From contig NZ_MLQQ01000001.1 in NCBI RefSeq assembly GCF_001865995.1, forward strand, positions 248,001 to 312,000: DNA of 64,000 nt, written 5' to 3'. Shown one piece after another: positions 62,254 through 64,000 of this stretch; positions within the stretch are counted from its first letter, which is position 1; every line of letters starts with the position of its first letter. The DNA is from Anaerobacillus arseniciselenatis. Its GTDB lineage: Bacteria; Bacillota; Bacilli; Bacillales; Anaerobacillaceae. The translations under genes and the position numbers were made by a program. The notes below the pieces were generated by a model. The model had not been told where the DNA came from. It did no database searches and worked only from the letters and a program-made list of their open reading frames with translations.

Positions 62254-62934
62254 TTATTCATAAGCGTTATGATTTTTTTTATGTTTTTCTATAAGTGAAG
62301 AATCAACAACAAACGTACCGACGTCATCTTTTAATGCCAAGTTAATCATTGCTTTTGCAACATCTTGCGCACGATTCGGTTGGTATTTTTTCAATAATCC
62401 TTTAAATAAAAATGGGAAAGCTTTTGTGATTTTTTGCCCGAGATCTTCTCCAAAACGCTGTTCGTTTCGCTCGCCTAATATAAGTGAAGGACGAATAATA
62501 AAAAGTGCTGGAAGATCGACTTCTCTAATAGCTGCCTCAACATTCCCTTTTACTTGATTATAAAAAAAGCGTGAATGTTGGTTTGCTCCCATCGCTGTAA
62601 CAATAAAAAATTGCTGAACACCATTTTGCTTTGCTAATTTGGCCACCTTTAATGGATATTCAAAATCAATTTTAACAAACTGTTCTTTTGTTTTCGCTTT
62701 TTTCATTGTTGTTCCTAACGTACAAAAAACATCATCAACATCATTAAAAAGAAGTTGATACTGATCTAACTGATCAAAGTCTACAATATGTTGCTGCACC
62801 TTTTCATCTGCGAGAGGTAAAGGGCGTCTTGAAAGCAAAACTATTTTATTATAATTTTCACATTTTATTAATAGCTCAAGTAAATGTCCACCGACAAGAC
62901 CTGTTGCACCGATAATTAATGCGGTTTTTGACAA
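62254..62934 (-). CDS. NAD(P)-binding atypical SDR (YwnB/HTATIP2-like)
   Basis: A 226-residue Rossmann-fold protein starting TALIIGATGLVGGHLLELL (GxxGxxG) with VLLSRRPL after the second strand, then DDVFCTLGTTMKKAK and FFIVTAMGANQHSRFFYNQVKG (seen as VTAMGAN and YNQVKG), the extended-SDR position of the catalytic residues. LFIIRPSLILGERNE follows. Relatives are oxidoreductases or redox sensors of unknown substrate. The TTG at 62934 was chosen for GAGGAAGGTGA seven bases upstream and family length; the frame is open 21 codons further through a REP-type terminator, which makes the longer version unlikely. Confidence 0.82.
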   Translation of the reverse strand: MSKTALIIGATGLVGGHLLELLIKCENYNKIVLLSRRPLPLADEKVQQHIVDFDQLDQYQLLFNDVDDVFCTLGTTMKKAKTKEQFVKIDFEYPLKVAKLAKQNGVQQFFIVTAMGANQHSRFFYNQVKGNVEAAIREVDLPALFIIRPSLILGERNEQRFGEDLGQKITKAFPFLFKGLLKKYQPNRAQDVAKAMINLALKDDVGTFVVDSSLIEKHKKNHNAYE

Positions 62935-62967
62935 AAACACTTCACCTTCCTCTTTTAGAATCATAGA

Positions 62968-63019
62968 AAGGAGCTGTCCCATAAGTGTCTCTGACACTTT
63001 GTTCTAGGATAGCCCCTTC
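62968..63019. terminator. REP-type terminator (short form)
   Basis: AAAGGAGCTGTCCCATAAGTG / CACTTTGTTCTAGGATAGCCCCTT (imperfect; shortened here) with GTGTCTCTGACAC at the tip. It lies 25 bases after the DUF6501 gene. Confidence 0.78.
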
Positions 63020-63044
63020 ATTAAGGAACCGTAACGTTACGTGT

Positions 63045-63245
63045 TTACAACTCGAAATAATCTTTGTAATAACCGCCGACTTTTCCAGTGTTATCAATCA
63101 CAAAAATAAATTCTTCGGTTTCATTCTTTACTTCGTACATTTTGCCAGCTGTTAATGCGGTATTCACTTTATATTTTTCTGCATTTGTATGTACACATTT
63201 CACCGTTTTAACTGTCGGGCTTGTTTGCCATTTGTTATGTAGCAT
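63045..63245 (-). CDS. DUF6501-type small protein
   Basis: A 66-residue beta-rich protein (TVKTVKCVHTNAEKYKVN, then KMYEVKNETEEFIFVIDNTG and YYKDYFEL). It matches my memory of a short protein conserved in Bacillaceae (DUF6501); function unknown. AGGAGTG lies six bases before the ATG. Its transcript should end at the REP-type terminator next to it. Confidence 0.7.
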   Translation of the reverse strand: MLHNKWQTSPTVKTVKCVHTNAEKYKVNTALTAGKMYEVKNETEEFIFVIDNTGKVGGYYKDYFEL

Positions 63246-63426
63246 CGTATCACTCCTACGTGGATATAATTATTCATTTACTATACCATATAGAAAAACT
63301 TGTCTACAAGCGATTTTGGCTTACCAACAAACCAACAGTCCACTAACCATCTACCTATCCATTGCGTATAAAAGCTAATTTCTGTATGATGATAAGGCTA
63401 TACTAAGAAAAAACGGAGTTGAGAAT

Positions 63427-64000
63427 GTGACGAAAGTTATTTTAAACAAACAGCGCAGGAAACGTTTAGAACAAGGTCACCCTTGGGTTTATCAAAGTGA
63501 AGTGGCCAAAATCAAAGGTGAATATGAGGCCGGTGACATTGTTGATGTTTTCAATCATCAAAATCATTTTTTAGGAAAAGGGTACATAAATCCACAATCA
63601 CAAATGATTGTGCGAATTTTAACTCACAATGATGAAGAAATTAATCAACAATTTTTTATTCGCAAAATTGAAAAAGCATGGCAACATCGGGAGCGCTTTA
63701 TACCAGGTGTTCGTTCTTGCCGGGCGATTTATGGAGAGGCTGATTTTTTACCTGGCCTTGTCGTTGATAAATATGAAGATGTTCTTGTCGTACAAATCGT
63801 TTCATTAGGGATGGAAGTTCGTAAAGACTGGATTTTAAAAGGGCTCCTTGAAGTTTTTAAACCTCAAGCGATTTACTTAAGAAACGATGTTTACGTTCGT
63901 GAATTAGAAGGGTTAGAGCAAGAAAAAGGCTTCTGGTACGGAGAGTCTCCAACTGAAATTGAAATTGAGGAAAATGGAGTTAAGTACATCGTTGATATTG
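63427..64000 (+). CDS. rlmI: RlmI-like 23S rRNA methyltransferase (5' part, cut by window end)
   Basis: At least 191 codons, open at the window edge. The N-terminal PUA domain reads LEQGHPWVYQSEVAKIKGEY (split from the start RKRLEQGHPWVY) and GDIVDVFNHQNHFLGKGYINP, followed by the linker RAIYGEADFLPGLVVDKYEDVL (seen as YGEADFLPGLVVD), the wording of the RlmI/YwbD class I methyltransferases that make m5C in 23S rRNA. The catalytic methyltransferase domain lies beyond the window. GTG start with CGGAG eight to ten bases upstream. Confidence 0.88.
   Translation, partial: MTKVILNKQRRKRLEQGHPWVYQSEVAKIKGEYEAGDIVDVFNHQNHFLGKGYINPQSQMIVRILTHNDEEINQQFFIRKIEKAWQHRERFIPGVRSCRAIYGEADFLPGLVVDKYEDVLVVQIVSLGMEVRKDWILKGLLEVFKPQAIYLRNDVYVRELEGLEQEKGFWYGESPTEIEIEENGVKYIVDI

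Overview
The window is a low-GC, gene-dense Firmicute chromosome segment, most likely from a spore-forming Bacillaceae species. The evidence is strong AGGAGG-type ribosome binding sites, frequent GTG/TTG starts, a CotX-type spore coat gene with sigma-K-like promoter sequence, a KinB-like sporulation kinase, and many Bacillus families (YpcP, NrnB, YtxH, DUF2515, DUF2524, YcgQ/YcgR, ABC-F pair, TopB, RarD). An alkaliphilic or halophilic relative of Bacillus is plausible but cannot be proven from sequence alone. I saw no rRNA, tRNA, CRISPR array, prophage or intact transposase.

Layout. 1-0.9 kb: a MerR/RacA-like coiled-coil protein with an internal duplication. 1.2-8.4 kb (minus strand): a complete Tad/Flp pilus operon (flp, prepilin peptidase, tadE, tadG, cpaB, cpaE, cpaF, tadB, tadC) preceded by a cyclic-di-GMP-I riboswitch, with an intrinsic terminator right after the pilin gene. 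8.6-24.7 kb: mixed metabolic and signalling genes (DUF192, HIT/GalT-like, PAS histidine kinase, ATP-grasp, GNAT, hydrolase, DUF418, LysR/MFS divergent pair, YcgQR permease pair). 24.8-33 kb: a VbhA-like small protein, an FMN enzyme of the FabK/nitronate monooxygenase family with palindromic operators upstream, a DUF4349 lipoprotein, the YpcP exonuclease, an Fsr-type MFS pump, then a single-aptamer glycine riboswitch with terminator driving an ACT-domain protein and a UPF0210 protein. 33-47 kb: PRC-barrel/YtxH pair, NrnB, SGNH esterase, topoisomerase III, RarD, DUF2515-pyrroline carboxylate reductase pair, HD protein, and a possible nuclease-fold/winged-helix protein. 47-64 kb: YVTN propeller, two ABC-F ATPases, membrane HtrA-like protease, spore coat genes, a large U32 peptidase-family protein, histidine phosphatase, tautomerase, a MacB-type ABC pair, an NAD(P)-binding protein and the start of an RlmI-like rRNA methyltransferase cut by the window edge.

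The most distinctive large-scale feature is the intergenic space. It is packed with at least six dispersed repeat families, none interrupting a gene. These are an 81-114 bp palindromic MITE-like element (8 copies), a hairpin element with a constant tip and co-varying stem (7 full and 2 half copies, usually with a CCAACAAACCAAC-type tail), terminator-like REP elements built on GTGTCTGACAC (6 copies plus one relative), a GCGCAAG-type element, a CGGACA/CCTTATTT element and a GTTCAAAAAG-bounded element.

The observations most worth following are the glycine riboswitch on the ACT/UPF0210 pair, whose terminator stem can alternatively pair with the aptamer (predicting glycine shut-off); the c-di-GMP control of a Tad pilus; and the co-varying hairpin repeats. 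All family calls come from reading the sequence and from memory of the families; no database search was run.
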